Shown: positions 16,729-25,960 of the stretch, piece after piece | Position numbering within the stretch: position 1 is the stretch's first letter | Layout of the letters: every line of letters begins with the position of its first letter | Assembly (NCBI RefSeq): GCF_001280845.1 | Contig: NZ_LGHP01000001.1 | Span: 1,388,435-1,452,434 of the forward strand | Direction of reading: 5' to 3' | Length of the DNA: 64,000 nt | Origin: Bacillus sp. FJAT-28004 | GTDB lineage: Bacteria > Bacillota > Bacilli > Paenibacillales > Paenibacillaceae | The notes under the pieces: generated by a model | The model's input: only the letters and a program-made list of their open reading frames with translations | Databases searched by the model: none | What the model was told of the DNA's origin: nothing | Made by a program: the position numbers and the translations under genes

Positions 16729-16795
16729 ACGCGATTCATGTTGATAGGATGTTTCAACCAAAGGAATACTCTTCGCTTTTGTAGTAACGCGGATT

Positions 16796-16824
16796 AACTC
16801 CGTCCCTTAGGGGCGGAGTTTTTT
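16796..16824 (+). terminator. Intrinsic terminator
   Basis: AACTCCG pairs with CGGAGTT around TCCCTTAGGGG and is followed by TTTT. It ends the transcript carrying the SDR relic. Confidence 0.8.
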
Positions 16825-17146
16825 GCGATTATATCAAGAATGGACGGATCGATAACTGGAAACCCCTACTACATATAATTTGCTAAGCGAAAGCCTTTTC
16901 GTTTTGGAGATACATCTAGCAGGCAAAATCCTTCATTTTTGGTCATACTTTTTCTTTCCTAAGCATCGCGGCGTACTCGAACGTAGAACCATCAAATTCA
17001 AAAAAACCTTGTCCCACGAGGCCTTCCCCTAAAATCTGGTGAACAAACAGGAATGCCATCTGCTGACGAAAAAGGGTGCAGTTTTAGATGAAACTAAAGT
17101 TAAACTAGTTCCGCTGCTATGACGGATTATAATGGGAATAACACAG
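16825..17146. other. Intergenic region without recognised content
   Basis: About 320 bases between the SDR-relic terminator and the FAD oxidoreductase ribosome site. I see no gene, strong hairpin or clear promoter in it. Confidence 0.5.
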
Positions 17147-17160
17147 AGGAGGTAAATTTA

Positions 17161-18567
17161 ATGATGGATAACCAAGCGCAAGCCAGTATTCAAGTATCAT
17201 CTAAGCTTCCTGTTTCCTATACACCAGATGTGGTCGTGGTGGGTGGCGGAGCATCCGGTATTGCAGCAGCTATGGCTGCCGCTCGTAATGGGGCGGAAAC
17301 CTTATTGATCGAGCAAAGAGGGTATTTAGGAGGAATGGGAACAGCAGCGCTGGTACCAGCATTCTGCCCTTATACGGATGGTGAGAAACCTATCATACGG
17401 GGGATTGGACTGGAGCTGCTTGAGAAGATGAAACATGCTGCCGGTGAAGCCTTCTACAGTCGTAATAAGGATAGATTAGATTGGGTAGCTATCGATGTTG
17501 AGACCCTAAAGGGTGTGTATGACCAGGAGGTATTGGAAAGCGGCGCAAAAATTTTATTTCACACCTTTGCCGATCAGGTTCTGTTGGAGGGAGATCGCAT
17601 CAGCGGTCTTGTGATAAGTAATAAATCCGGACGCTCGGTAGTCCAAGCTAAGCTGTATATCGATACGACAGGGGATGCGGATCTCGCAGCGCTTGCTGGC
17701 GTTCCGTTCCAGACCGGGGGAGAGCAAGGTGAATTGCAGCCAGGCACCATGTGTTATTTAGTCACAGGAGCGAACAAAGCTCGCTTTGATCAATTTCTAA
17801 TAGATACGGAACAAAATATAGCCTTGGAGAATACCGTCATAGAAGCACAGCAAAATGGGGATCTTCCACAAGGACGTAAGCGTATTTCAGGCATTGCTTG
17901 GATTACGGATACGGTTGCTGGCTTTAACTTTGGACATATATTTGGAATTGATGGCACAAAGGCGGAGGATTTAACCCGTGCGGCTATCGAAGGACGGCAA
18001 TTAATTCAAGTTCAAATCCAATTTTTGCGTAAATATGTGCCTGGGTTTGAGGATATCCATCTCGTTCATTCCGGTGATCAAATTGGTATTCGTGAAACAA
18101 GGCGGATCGCAGGTGACTATACACTGGTCGTGGAAGATTACATGTCGATGCGATCGTTTGAGGATGATATTGCGCGCAACGCCTACTTCATTGATATTCA
18201 TCTCGCAAATGCCAGCAGCACAATGACCATCAAGTATTTGCCAAAAGGAAAATCACATGGCGTCCCTTATCGCTGCATGCTGCCACAAGGTAAATCTAAT
18301 CTTATTGTAGCTGGACGTTCCGTCTCATCCGATCGTCCGGTACAGGGCTCGCTCCGTGTAATGCCTAACTGCTTTGCGATGGGGCAAGCCGCAGGTACGG
18401 CAGCGGCCATGGCTAGTAGGGACGGAGGAGGATTCCGCGAAATATCCGTTTCCGGACTTCAGCATAGGCTAATCGAGCAAGGCGCTTGGCTTGGGGAGCG
18501 GCCGGGTTACGCAGAGCATGATCAAGCCGCTATTTCTGGTCATATTGAATTTGAAGAGGAGTGCTAG
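17161..18567 (+). CDS. FAD-dependent oxidoreductase (FAD_oxidored family)
   Basis: A 468-residue flavoprotein with the dinucleotide-binding motif VVVGGGASGIAAAMAAARNG followed by LLIEQ (residues ~23-50) and a C-terminal FAD segment (RVMPNCFAMGQAAGTAAAMA, about 415-434). There is no signal peptide. ATG 17161 follows AGGAGGT; the frame opens earlier at 17119 but without a ribosome site. Such proteins often lie in Paenibacillus carbohydrate loci, where a sugar-oxidising or elimination role is suspected; the substrate here is unknown. It is followed by a terminator and then a two-component system, suggesting that it belongs to the same regulated locus. Confidence 0.82.
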   Translation: MMDNQAQASIQVSSKLPVSYTPDVVVVGGGASGIAAAMAAARNGAETLLIEQRGYLGGMGTAALVPAFCPYTDGEKPIIRGIGLELLEKMKHAAGEAFYSRNKDRLDWVAIDVETLKGVYDQEVLESGAKILFHTFADQVLLEGDRISGLVISNKSGRSVVQAKLYIDTTGDADLAALAGVPFQTGGEQGELQPGTMCYLVTGANKARFDQFLIDTEQNIALENTVIEAQQNGDLPQGRKRISGIAWITDTVAGFNFGHIFGIDGTKAEDLTRAAIEGRQLIQVQIQFLRKYVPGFEDIHLVHSGDQIGIRETRRIAGDYTLVVEDYMSMRSFEDDIARNAYFIDIHLANASSTMTIKYLPKGKSHGVPYRCMLPQGKSNLIVAGRSVSSDRPVQGSLRVMPNCFAMGQAAGTAAAMASRDGGGFREISVSGLQHRLIEQGAWLGERPGYAEHDQAAISGHIEFEEEC

Positions 18568-18585
18568 GTGCTGCTAATAATGATG

Positions 18586-18632
18586 AAGATCGACCTCCTG
18601 TTAAGTTTTACAGGGGAGTCGATCTTTTGTTT
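18586..18632 (+). terminator. Intrinsic terminator after FAD oxidoreductase
   Basis: AAGATCGAC-CTCC-TGT pairs with ACA-GGGGAG-TCGATCTT and is followed by TTGTTTTATT. Confidence 0.8.
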
Positions 18633-18698
18633 TATTATAGGTTGAAGCTGCATTTCCAGATATACTAAATAAGCAAAGCATAGGAGGTCAATGAACTT

Positions 18699-20309
18699 AT
18701 GTATCGATTAGTTATTGTAGACGATGAATCTACCGTTCGCTTTGGACTAAGCAATTATTTTGACTGGAGTCAATACGGCATTGAGGTCGCAGGTGAGGCT
18801 GATGATGGGGATGTTGCATTAGAGGTCATCGAGCGGGTCAGACCGGATATTGTGCTTACGGATGTGCGTATGCCCCATATGGATGGAATCCGGTTATCCA
18901 ATGAAATTAAGGCACGGTTTCCAACCACCCAAATTGTGTTTGTCAGTGGCCATGATGATGTGGATTATCTCAAGTCTGCGCTGAAGGTCAATGCGGTTGA
19001 CTATGTATTCAAGCCAGTAAATATGCAGGAGCTGGCCACCGTTATTGAGCGCGTAGTGGCTGTGTTGCAAGAGGCGGAGCAAGAACGCACATATATAGTA
19101 GATATGCAGGTAAAGCTTACGCAGAGCATGCCTTTACTGCGCGAGAAGTTTCTCATGTCCTTGATTCGCGATGGGGTCACACATCCGGGGCGTATTAAGG
19201 ATAAGCTTGATTTCCTGGGGCTTGATCTGCCGATGACGGCTGATTACTGGACGATTCTAGTGAACATCGATGATAGCGCAATCGTCGTCTTAACTCGCTC
19301 CGAGCGGGATCAACAATTGCTTTCCTATTCCGTTCTTAATATTATCCAGGAATTAATCGATCAGCAAATGCATGGATATATGTTTGAGAATAGAAATGGT
19401 GAGTTCGTAGGTATTCTGAGAATGGGAAAGGAGGATAACCAAGAGGAGCAATTATTCCGTTTAGCAGAGGAGATTCGGGATAATCTCCAGCGATGGCTGA
19501 AGATAAGTGTGACGATCGGAGTTGGCGAGCGCATCTCATCCCTGTCTTCATTGCCTCAATCGTATACCCAGGCGCGTGAAGCTGCTGATCAGAGATGGTT
19601 TTTGGGCAAAAATCATATCATATCGATCGATAATTTACAGCAGGATAAGAATAGCTTCTATCGATTTGATCTTGCCCAAGGAGAACGTATCTTGTCTATG
19701 CTGAAAGCAGCGGATAAGGATAAGCTGCTATCAGAGCTGGATAAGGTTTTTGAACCGTTGGCACGCAGCCGCAAGGAAGGATTTGTTACCTGTCGATATG
19801 TCAGCTTGCAATTGATTCTATTAACAAGCCGTCTTATGCTGGAATTAAATATGCTGGCACCGGAAATAGGGGACAAGGATGCGCTGCTCTGGGAGCAGGT
19901 TTTTAAGCAGGAGACAATGCTTGATTTAAGGGCCATTGTAGAAGCTCATCTGCTTGAGGTATGTGAACGTGTTGGTGAGAAGCGAAATGGCAAGCCCAAA
20001 AATGTGATTGAGAGAATCCATCTCTTGGTTGATCAGCGCTATGCGGAAAATTTACAGGTAGGCGATATCGCCAAGGAGGTTTTTTTATCCCCTACTTACT
20101 TATGTCTCTTATTTAAACAGGAGACGGGGGAAACGATCAATGAATACATCACAAGGGTCAGGATCGAGAAGGCAAAGGAGCTGCTCAGCGATCCACGCAA
20201 TAAGTTCTATGAGGTCTGCTATATGGTGGGTTACTCTGATCCCAGCTATTTCAGTAAATTATTTAAGAAGGTTACAGGTCTCACACCGAGTGCCTTCCGC
20301 GATCAATAG
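18699..20309 (+). CDS. AraC-type response regulator (YesN-like)
   Basis: A 536-residue cytoplasmic response regulator. The receiver domain is at residues 1-~120 with acidic pocket D8/D9, phosphoacceptor D55 (LTDVRMP) and K105 (VFKPVN). A middle region of about 300 residues and a C-terminal double AraC HTH follow (about 435-536, LSPTYLCLLFKQETG, then GYSDPSYFSKLFKKVTG). The histidine kinase gene follows 21 bases later. The pair probably activates the ABC importer and secreted glycosidase at 22305-31414. Confidence 0.92.
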   Translation: MYRLVIVDDESTVRFGLSNYFDWSQYGIEVAGEADDGDVALEVIERVRPDIVLTDVRMPHMDGIRLSNEIKARFPTTQIVFVSGHDDVDYLKSALKVNAVDYVFKPVNMQELATVIERVVAVLQEAEQERTYIVDMQVKLTQSMPLLREKFLMSLIRDGVTHPGRIKDKLDFLGLDLPMTADYWTILVNIDDSAIVVLTRSERDQQLLSYSVLNIIQELIDQQMHGYMFENRNGEFVGILRMGKEDNQEEQLFRLAEEIRDNLQRWLKISVTIGVGERISSLSSLPQSYTQAREAADQRWFLGKNHIISIDNLQQDKNSFYRFDLAQGERILSMLKAADKDKLLSELDKVFEPLARSRKEGFVTCRYVSLQLILLTSRLMLELNMLAPEIGDKDALLWEQVFKQETMLDLRAIVEAHLLEVCERVGEKRNGKPKNVIERIHLLVDQRYAENLQVGDIAKEVFLSPTYLCLLFKQETGETINEYITRVRIEKAKELLSDPRNKFYEVCYMVGYSDPSYFSKLFKKVTGLTPSAFRDQ

Positions 20310-20330
20310 ATAGGAAGGTGGTGAAGCAGG

Positions 20331-22136
20331 ATGAAGAGACTCCTGAAGAGACGTTGGGACTACGGCTTGTTGATCTTGAAGGGAGTTATGGCGGCTAAGT
20401 CATGGCTGTTGGCCTATGTTGTATTCATTCTGATTCCTGCATCGATTCTACTATATGGATATACGCAGAAATCATCGCAGATTCTGGTAGAAGAAGTAAG
20501 TTATACGATGCTGCAAACGCTTAAACAAGCGAGTATTAATCTGGATTATCAGTTTGACTCCGTACGAGATACATCCAATATTATTTTTATGAACCCCAAG
20601 CTGCATCAATATTTAAGCAGCACGGCAACAGTTGGGCAGCAGCTTGATTCACTCAAGGAGCTGCGATATTTGGTTGATAATGCCCAAACGAATCCGAATG
20701 TATTCCGAGTGCGATTGTTTGTGAATGGGAATCGATTGTATGCTGGCGAAAAAGTCAATTTTTTTACGCTGGATACCTTGAAGGATAGGCCTTGGTATCA
20801 ACAAGTGAGGGATGCAGGAGGTACAATGCTGTGGACAGGTGCTTATTTAGAATCTTATATAGATACTGAATCCACCTATGTGTTCTCGGGTGCAAGAATT
20901 CTAAGGGACCCTGACGATTATGAAGAGATTTCAGGGTATTTATTGATTGATGTAGCTGAGAAAACGATCGAGCATATTTTGTCCAAAATGAAGCTGACCA
21001 ATGAAGGGCATATTTATTTGGCAGCTCCGGATGGAACGATTTTATCCAGTAACGAAAAGGAATTACTGGGGACCACCTTGAAATCAGCGGAGGTGTTGGA
21101 GGCATTAGGGCAAAAGGACGAAGGAATCGTTCCTCTGATGAAGGATAAGAATCCTCGATATGTGATTTACACTAACGTTCTTTCAACAGGCTGGCGGCTA
21201 GTGGCAGAGGTACCCAAAGCAGAGATAACCTCTCGTGTGATTGCGTTGAATCAATTTTCAGGCGTAGCGACTTTATTTGGTGTTACCATTCTATTTTTGC
21301 TGCTTGTATTCATATTGCTCGCTGTGATTGTACGTGGGATGAACCGCAGGATACAGACAGTCATCATGGCGATTAAGCGGGAAGGCATTGACAGCTTGGA
21401 CGACCGCATTGGAACTTCCGATGCTTTGCTAGAGAATAGTGTCGATCATTTGATACATAGAGTTCATGATTTGATGGAGGAAACCTATCGATCCAAGGTA
21501 CAGGAGCGGGAAGCGCAGCTGCGTGCTTTGCAGGCACAGATCAATCCACATTTCTTATACAATACGCTGGATACCATTAATTGGATTGCGATTGGACGTA
21601 ATGCTCATGATATTAGCCAGATGATTGATGGTTTGGCCAAATATTTTAGGCTTAGCTTGAACAAAGGCAGAGATTTAGTAAGCATAAGCGATGAGCTTAA
21701 TTTGGCCAAGGTTTACTTGGAAATTCAGCAAACACGTTTTCCTAAGAGTTTCACCTTTTATTTTGAAATAGACGAAGACCTGGATCGTTATGAAATGCCC
21801 AAGTTGACGCTCCAGCCCCTAGTGGAAAACGCACTACTGCATGGGATACGTAAATCAAAGAGTAAATCGGGAACGATCCGAATCCGAGCTTGCAGGGATG
21901 GTGAAGATCTGGTCCTGTCCGTTACGGATGATGGGATTGGCATGGAGCAAGAGCTTGCCTGCAGTTTGCTGACCAAGCCGCAGCCGGACCTGCATTCTGA
22001 TGGGGCGGGCAGTTCTTATGGCTTATATAATGTAAATGAGAGAATCAAATTGTTTGCAGGGGAAACCTATGGTTTGGATATTTATTCGAAGCTTGGTGAA
22101 GGTACTACGGTTTCGGTTCGTTTTAAAATGAAATAA
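20331..22136 (+). CDS. YesM-type sensor histidine kinase
   Basis: A 601-residue membrane kinase. Membrane segments at ~25-45 and ~307-332 flank an extracellular sensor of about 260 residues (dCache-like layout). A HAMP-like linker follows, then the His_kinase domain with H407 (LQAQINPHFLYNTLD) and a GHKL ATPase domain (N box LVENALLHGIRK, G1 DDGIGM). It phosphorylates the preceding AraC-type regulator. The ligand is probably an oligosaccharide released by the linked glycosidase or an ABC-bound complex. Confidence 0.92.
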   Translation: MKRLLKRRWDYGLLILKGVMAAKSWLLAYVVFILIPASILLYGYTQKSSQILVEEVSYTMLQTLKQASINLDYQFDSVRDTSNIIFMNPKLHQYLSSTATVGQQLDSLKELRYLVDNAQTNPNVFRVRLFVNGNRLYAGEKVNFFTLDTLKDRPWYQQVRDAGGTMLWTGAYLESYIDTESTYVFSGARILRDPDDYEEISGYLLIDVAEKTIEHILSKMKLTNEGHIYLAAPDGTILSSNEKELLGTTLKSAEVLEALGQKDEGIVPLMKDKNPRYVIYTNVLSTGWRLVAEVPKAEITSRVIALNQFSGVATLFGVTILFLLLVFILLAVIVRGMNRRIQTVIMAIKREGIDSLDDRIGTSDALLENSVDHLIHRVHDLMEETYRSKVQEREAQLRALQAQINPHFLYNTLDTINWIAIGRNAHDISQMIDGLAKYFRLSLNKGRDLVSISDELNLAKVYLEIQQTRFPKSFTFYFEIDEDLDRYEMPKLTLQPLVENALLHGIRKSKSKSGTIRIRACRDGEDLVLSVTDDGIGMEQELACSLLTKPQPDLHSDGAGSSYGLYNVNERIKLFAGETYGLDIYSKLGEGTTVSVRFKMK

Positions 22137-22148
22137 CATGGCTAAATA

Positions 22149-22195
22149 GAGGCTGTCCCAGTGGTAGATTTTCTACTTGTGGGGCAGCTTCTTTG
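22149..22195 (+). terminator. Probable terminator after kinase
   Basis: AGGCTGTCCCA pairs imperfectly with TGTGGGGCAGCTT around a small inner TGGTAGA/TCTACT stem, followed by CTTT. Confidence 0.55.
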
Positions 22196-22304
22196 CGTCT
22201 TGTAAATACCTTAAGATTTTACCTGAAACCAAAATATTACCATCTACAAATGGATGGGGCCTCTCTTTATAATTTGAATATAAGAACACGGAGGTGAGCC
22301 AACT

Positions 22305-23270
22305 TTGAGTAGGATACGGGCAGAGCATGAACAGCAAACAGCTCACATGAAGACGAAGTCAATAAATAAGAGCCGCTGGAAGATCATTAAAAATAATTAC
22401 GAACTGTATTTATTACTGATTCCTGGCTTGATATTTTTGCTGCTATTCAAATATGCACCGATGTATGGCATCATCATTGCCTTTCAGGAGTTCAACATTT
22501 TTGATGGGTTTATCGGAAGCAAATGGGTTGGGCTGGATCAATTCGAGAAGCTTATTCATTCGGATGAGTTTTATCAGGTGTTCAAGAATACGCTTTTAAT
22601 CAGCTTTTATAAAATCGTCCTGCTCTTCCCGATCCCTATCATCATAGCACTCTTCCTGAATGAGGTTCGCAAGGCCTTTTTCAAGAAGACGATCCAGACG
22701 ATCATATTTCTGCCGCATTTTTTGTCTTGGATCATTATTTCTGGGCTATTCATGAATATCCTTTCTCCGTCAGGAGGGCTGGTGAATCATGTGATCGAAT
22801 GGCTGGGGGGGAAGCCGATTTCCTTTTTCCTCGATAATGACTTTTTTCGAAGCGTTGTTGTTTTTACAGCAGGTTGGAAGGAATCCGGTTGGAATGCCAT
22901 CATCTTTATCGCAGCTATTGCGGGAATAGAACAAGAACAGTATGAGGCAGCCGCCATAGATGGCGCAGGACGGATTAGACAGATGATTAACATTACACTT
23001 CCAGGTATACTGCCAACGATTATCTTGATCTTTATTTTACGCTTAGGCTACTTGCTTGAAGCTGGAACCGAGCAAATATTGACGATGTATAATTCGGTTG
23101 TATATACATCAGGAGATGTGATCGGAACCTTCGTATACCGCCAAGGACTTGGTCAGCAGGATTATAGCTTTAGCACGGCAGTCGGCCTTTTCAACTCGGT
23201 TGTCGGTTTGATCTTGATCGTATTTGGTAACGAGCTAAGCAAAAGATTAGTTAAACGCAGCATATGGTAG
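22305..23270 (+). CDS. ABC importer permease, LplB-like
   Basis: A 321-residue permease with about six membrane segments. It shows the family opening LYLLLIPGLIFLLLFKYAPMYG and the EAA loop EAAAIDGAGRIRQMINITLPG. The TTG start has GGAGGTGA upstream. It is the first gene of the importer operon controlled by the adjacent two-component system. A TATAAT sequence at 22268-22273 is a possible -10, but no convincing -35 accompanies it. No ATPase gene is present. Confidence 0.92.
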   Translation: MSRIRAEHEQQTAHMKTKSINKSRWKIIKNNYELYLLLIPGLIFLLLFKYAPMYGIIIAFQEFNIFDGFIGSKWVGLDQFEKLIHSDEFYQVFKNTLLISFYKIVLLFPIPIIIALFLNEVRKAFFKKTIQTIIFLPHFLSWIIISGLFMNILSPSGGLVNHVIEWLGGKPISFFLDNDFFRSVVVFTAGWKESGWNAIIFIAAIAGIEQEQYEAAAIDGAGRIRQMINITLPGILPTIILIFILRLGYLLEAGTEQILTMYNSVVYTSGDVIGTFVYRQGLGQQDYSFSTAVGLFNSVVGLILIVFGNELSKRLVKRSIW

Positions 23271-23320
23271 ATGATGTTTACGATGTTAGTTTTACTACGG
23301 AAAAATCTAAGGGGGTGTGA

Positions 23321-24199
23321 ATGTTGCATAAAAAAACGATGGGCGATCGGTGCTTGGATCTGTTTATCTACCTGTTTCTTCTTCTCATGGGAGCAGTGAC
23401 CCTGCTGCCACTAGCCAACGTACTGTCCAAATCGGTGAGCGATGAGTCAGCCGTCATATCCGGCAAGGTGGGAATTTTCCCGGTAGGCTTTCAACTGCAA
23501 ACGATGAAATATGTTATATCCTCCAATCAATTTATAAATTCCATAGGGATTTCCTTACTAGTCATGATTGCAGGAACAGTGCTTGCGATTGCATTAACAG
23601 CCTTGACGGCATATCCCTTATCCAAAAGAAATCTCCCAGGAATTTCCTTCATTATGCTGCTATTTATATTCACAATGCTCTTTAATGGCGGAATTATTCC
23701 TAACTATCTGTTGATGAAGGAGCTTCATCTGATCAATAGTCTATGGTCCTTAATTCTTCCAGCTTTAATTAGCGTATTCAATATGCTAGTCATTAAAAGC
23801 TATTATGAATCACTTCCGGAATCATTAGAAGAGTCGGCCAAGATGGATGGCGCCCGCAACTTCACTGTCTTGTTTCGTATCGTTATCCCATTAAGTGGTC
23901 CGGTTCTGGCAACTATCGCCCTCTTTTATGCCGTATATTACTGGAATGATTACTTTAATCCGATGCTTTACATTAACGACGCAGGCTTAAAGCCACTGCA
24001 GCTATACCTGCGTGACATCGTTATGGATGCAGACAGCTCCTCGGCTATGAATAAGAGTGTTGACGATCTGATGAATGTATCCCCAGAAGGTGTTCGTTCT
24101 GCAACGGTTATCGCTTCGATCATACCGATGCTTCTCGTCTATCCTTATTTGCAGAAGCACTTTGTCAAAGGCGTTCTGATTGGCTCTGTTAAAGGCTAA
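23321..24199 (+). CDS. ABC importer permease, LplC/YtcP-like
   Basis: A 292-residue second permease of the same importer, 50 bp after the first. EAA loop EESAKMDGARNFTVLFRIVIP; C-terminal KHFVKGVLIGSVKG. AGGGGGTG precedes the ATG. It forms the channel with the permease at 22305-23270. Confidence 0.92.
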   Translation: MLHKKTMGDRCLDLFIYLFLLLMGAVTLLPLANVLSKSVSDESAVISGKVGIFPVGFQLQTMKYVISSNQFINSIGISLLVMIAGTVLAIALTALTAYPLSKRNLPGISFIMLLFIFTMLFNGGIIPNYLLMKELHLINSLWSLILPALISVFNMLVIKSYYESLPESLEESAKMDGARNFTVLFRIVIPLSGPVLATIALFYAVYYWNDYFNPMLYINDAGLKPLQLYLRDIVMDADSSSAMNKSVDDLMNVSPEGVRSATVIASIIPMLLVYPYLQKHFVKGVLIGSVKG

Positions 24200-24294
24200 T
24201 GACTTGAATTACCTGACCTTATTGCATTAATGCCCACGATGTGCACATCAAGGGTTTAATGATATAGTACAGAAATGATTAGGGAGGTCTACAC

Positions 24295-25854
24295 ATGTTA
24301 ATGAACTATAAAAAATGGATTGTGGCAGTACTCGTAGGAGGATTGTCTGTATCATCTCTGGTCGCTTGCTCCTCTAACGGAACACCAACAGCTAGCAGCA
24401 AAACCCCAGCTAGTACCACATCAACAGAGGTCTCAGCGGCAACGACAGAACCCAAATCCGAATTGAAATCACTCCAAATCTGGCAGAAGGATGATTATAA
24501 TACATATCCGGTCGCCAAATATTTGGAGGAGAAGACGGGTTATAAAGTTCAATATGATATGCTGCCGCAAGACAAACCCCAGGACAAGTTGAATATATTG
24601 ATTGCTTCCGGTGAGCCTTATGATACGATTACAACATTTGGAAGCACCGATTTCAAAGCGCTATATTCTGATTATGCCAAAAAAGGCGCATTAATCGATT
24701 TGGGACCGTTGATCGACAAATTTGGACCCAACATTAAAGCAGCTATAGATCCTGAAGCTTTGGAAGCTGCCAAGGTGGATGGAAAACTGTACGCGATTCC
24801 TACCAAAAGCATTCCGAATGTAAACACAAGCTTATATATACGCCAAGACTGGCTTGAAAAGGTAAATATGAAGTCGCCTACTACATTAGATGAGCTTACA
24901 GCGGTTCTTAAAGCTTTCAAAGAGAAGGACCCTGGCGGAAATGGAGATCAAAATATACCTTTGACTGTAAAAGGTGAGGTAGCCTTCATTGATAACATTG
25001 TTGGTGCATTCGGAATGCCGAACTTCTGGAATGATGTGAACGGCAAGATGACACCCCGTATTTTGGACCCTGCGTATACCGATTATGTGAATTATGTTAC
25101 CGACCTTTTCAACCAAGGACTATTGGATAAAGAATATGCAGCCAACAAAGATGCGACGTCTAAAGAAAAATTCACAAGTGGAAAAGCGGGCATGATTCTG
25201 TTGAACTGGTCTGATGTTCCCACTATTTCCGATGCTTTAACGAAAAATATTCCCACGGCGAAAGCGAGCTTTATTTCGGCATTGAAAGGTAAGGATGGAA
25301 AAGCGGGACTAGCTGCATTCAGGGGCTTTGACCGACTTACATTTATTCCTAAAGCTTCTAAGCATCCGGAAGATGCGATTAAGTGGATAAATGCTAAGCT
25401 TGAAAAAGAAACGTTTTTAAACATGACCATTGGTGAAGAAAATAAGCACTATACATTGAAGGATGGCACTTATACGCCTATTCAACCTATCTTTTCCGAT
25501 GAGCGCAATGCGGCCAATAATTTCTTATCGGGCTCCGACGACACCAACTATCCGATCTACTGGCAGGCACGTGTTCGCAAGGATATGCGTTTGTTCGAAG
25601 CATGGGAATTTATGAACAAAAAAGAGCCAGCCCATACGAAAGTAGAAGATCCATTGGGTTTTGCTCCTTATCTACCTGAATTCTCGAAAACCTTTCAGCA
25701 ATTGTACACTTTGGTGGGGGATTATACGATGAAGCTGGTTTTCGGTGCTGAGCAATTGAGTGGTCTAGATGCTTTCATCGCCAAATTCAAATCCTCAGGC
25801 GGAGAAGCAAGTTACACTGAAGTGAATGATTGGTATGCTTCGGCTAAGAAGTAA
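24295..25854 (+). CDS. Extracellular solute-binding lipoprotein
   Basis: A 519-residue LplA-like binding protein. The signal peptide ends with lipobox LVAC (lipidated C25), then a Ser/Thr-rich linker to about residue 60. Conserved LYIRQDWLEKVNMKSPTTLDEL and FKEKDPGGNGDQN follow, corresponding to the same segments in the binding protein at 9092-10606. Start with GGGAGGT upstream. It supplies ligand to the two preceding permeases; the enzyme encoded next probably produces the ligand outside the cell. Confidence 0.92.
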   Translation: MLMNYKKWIVAVLVGGLSVSSLVACSSNGTPTASSKTPASTTSTEVSAATTEPKSELKSLQIWQKDDYNTYPVAKYLEEKTGYKVQYDMLPQDKPQDKLNILIASGEPYDTITTFGSTDFKALYSDYAKKGALIDLGPLIDKFGPNIKAAIDPEALEAAKVDGKLYAIPTKSIPNVNTSLYIRQDWLEKVNMKSPTTLDELTAVLKAFKEKDPGGNGDQNIPLTVKGEVAFIDNIVGAFGMPNFWNDVNGKMTPRILDPAYTDYVNYVTDLFNQGLLDKEYAANKDATSKEKFTSGKAGMILLNWSDVPTISDALTKNIPTAKASFISALKGKDGKAGLAAFRGFDRLTFIPKASKHPEDAIKWINAKLEKETFLNMTIGEENKHYTLKDGTYTPIQPIFSDERNAANNFLSGSDDTNYPIYWQARVRKDMRLFEAWEFMNKKEPAHTKVEDPLGFAPYLPEFSKTFQQLYTLVGDYTMKLVFGAEQLSGLDAFIAKFKSSGGEASYTEVNDWYASAKK

Positions 25855-25882
25855 TAGAGTAACACGATTCAACAAAAAGCTA

Positions 25883-25922
25883 AGAGTGGGAGAAGACACA
25901 AGAGCGTGTTTTCTTCCACTCT
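25883..25922 (+). terminator. Hairpin between binding protein and glycosidase genes
   Basis: AGAGTGGGAGAAGACAC pairs with GTGTTTTCTTCCACTCT around AAGAGC. There is a short T-poor tail, so read-through into the large glycosidase gene is plausible. Confidence 0.6.
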
Positions 25923-25960
25923 CAACTTTATCTAAGTAATGGAAAGGGGAATATAATAGG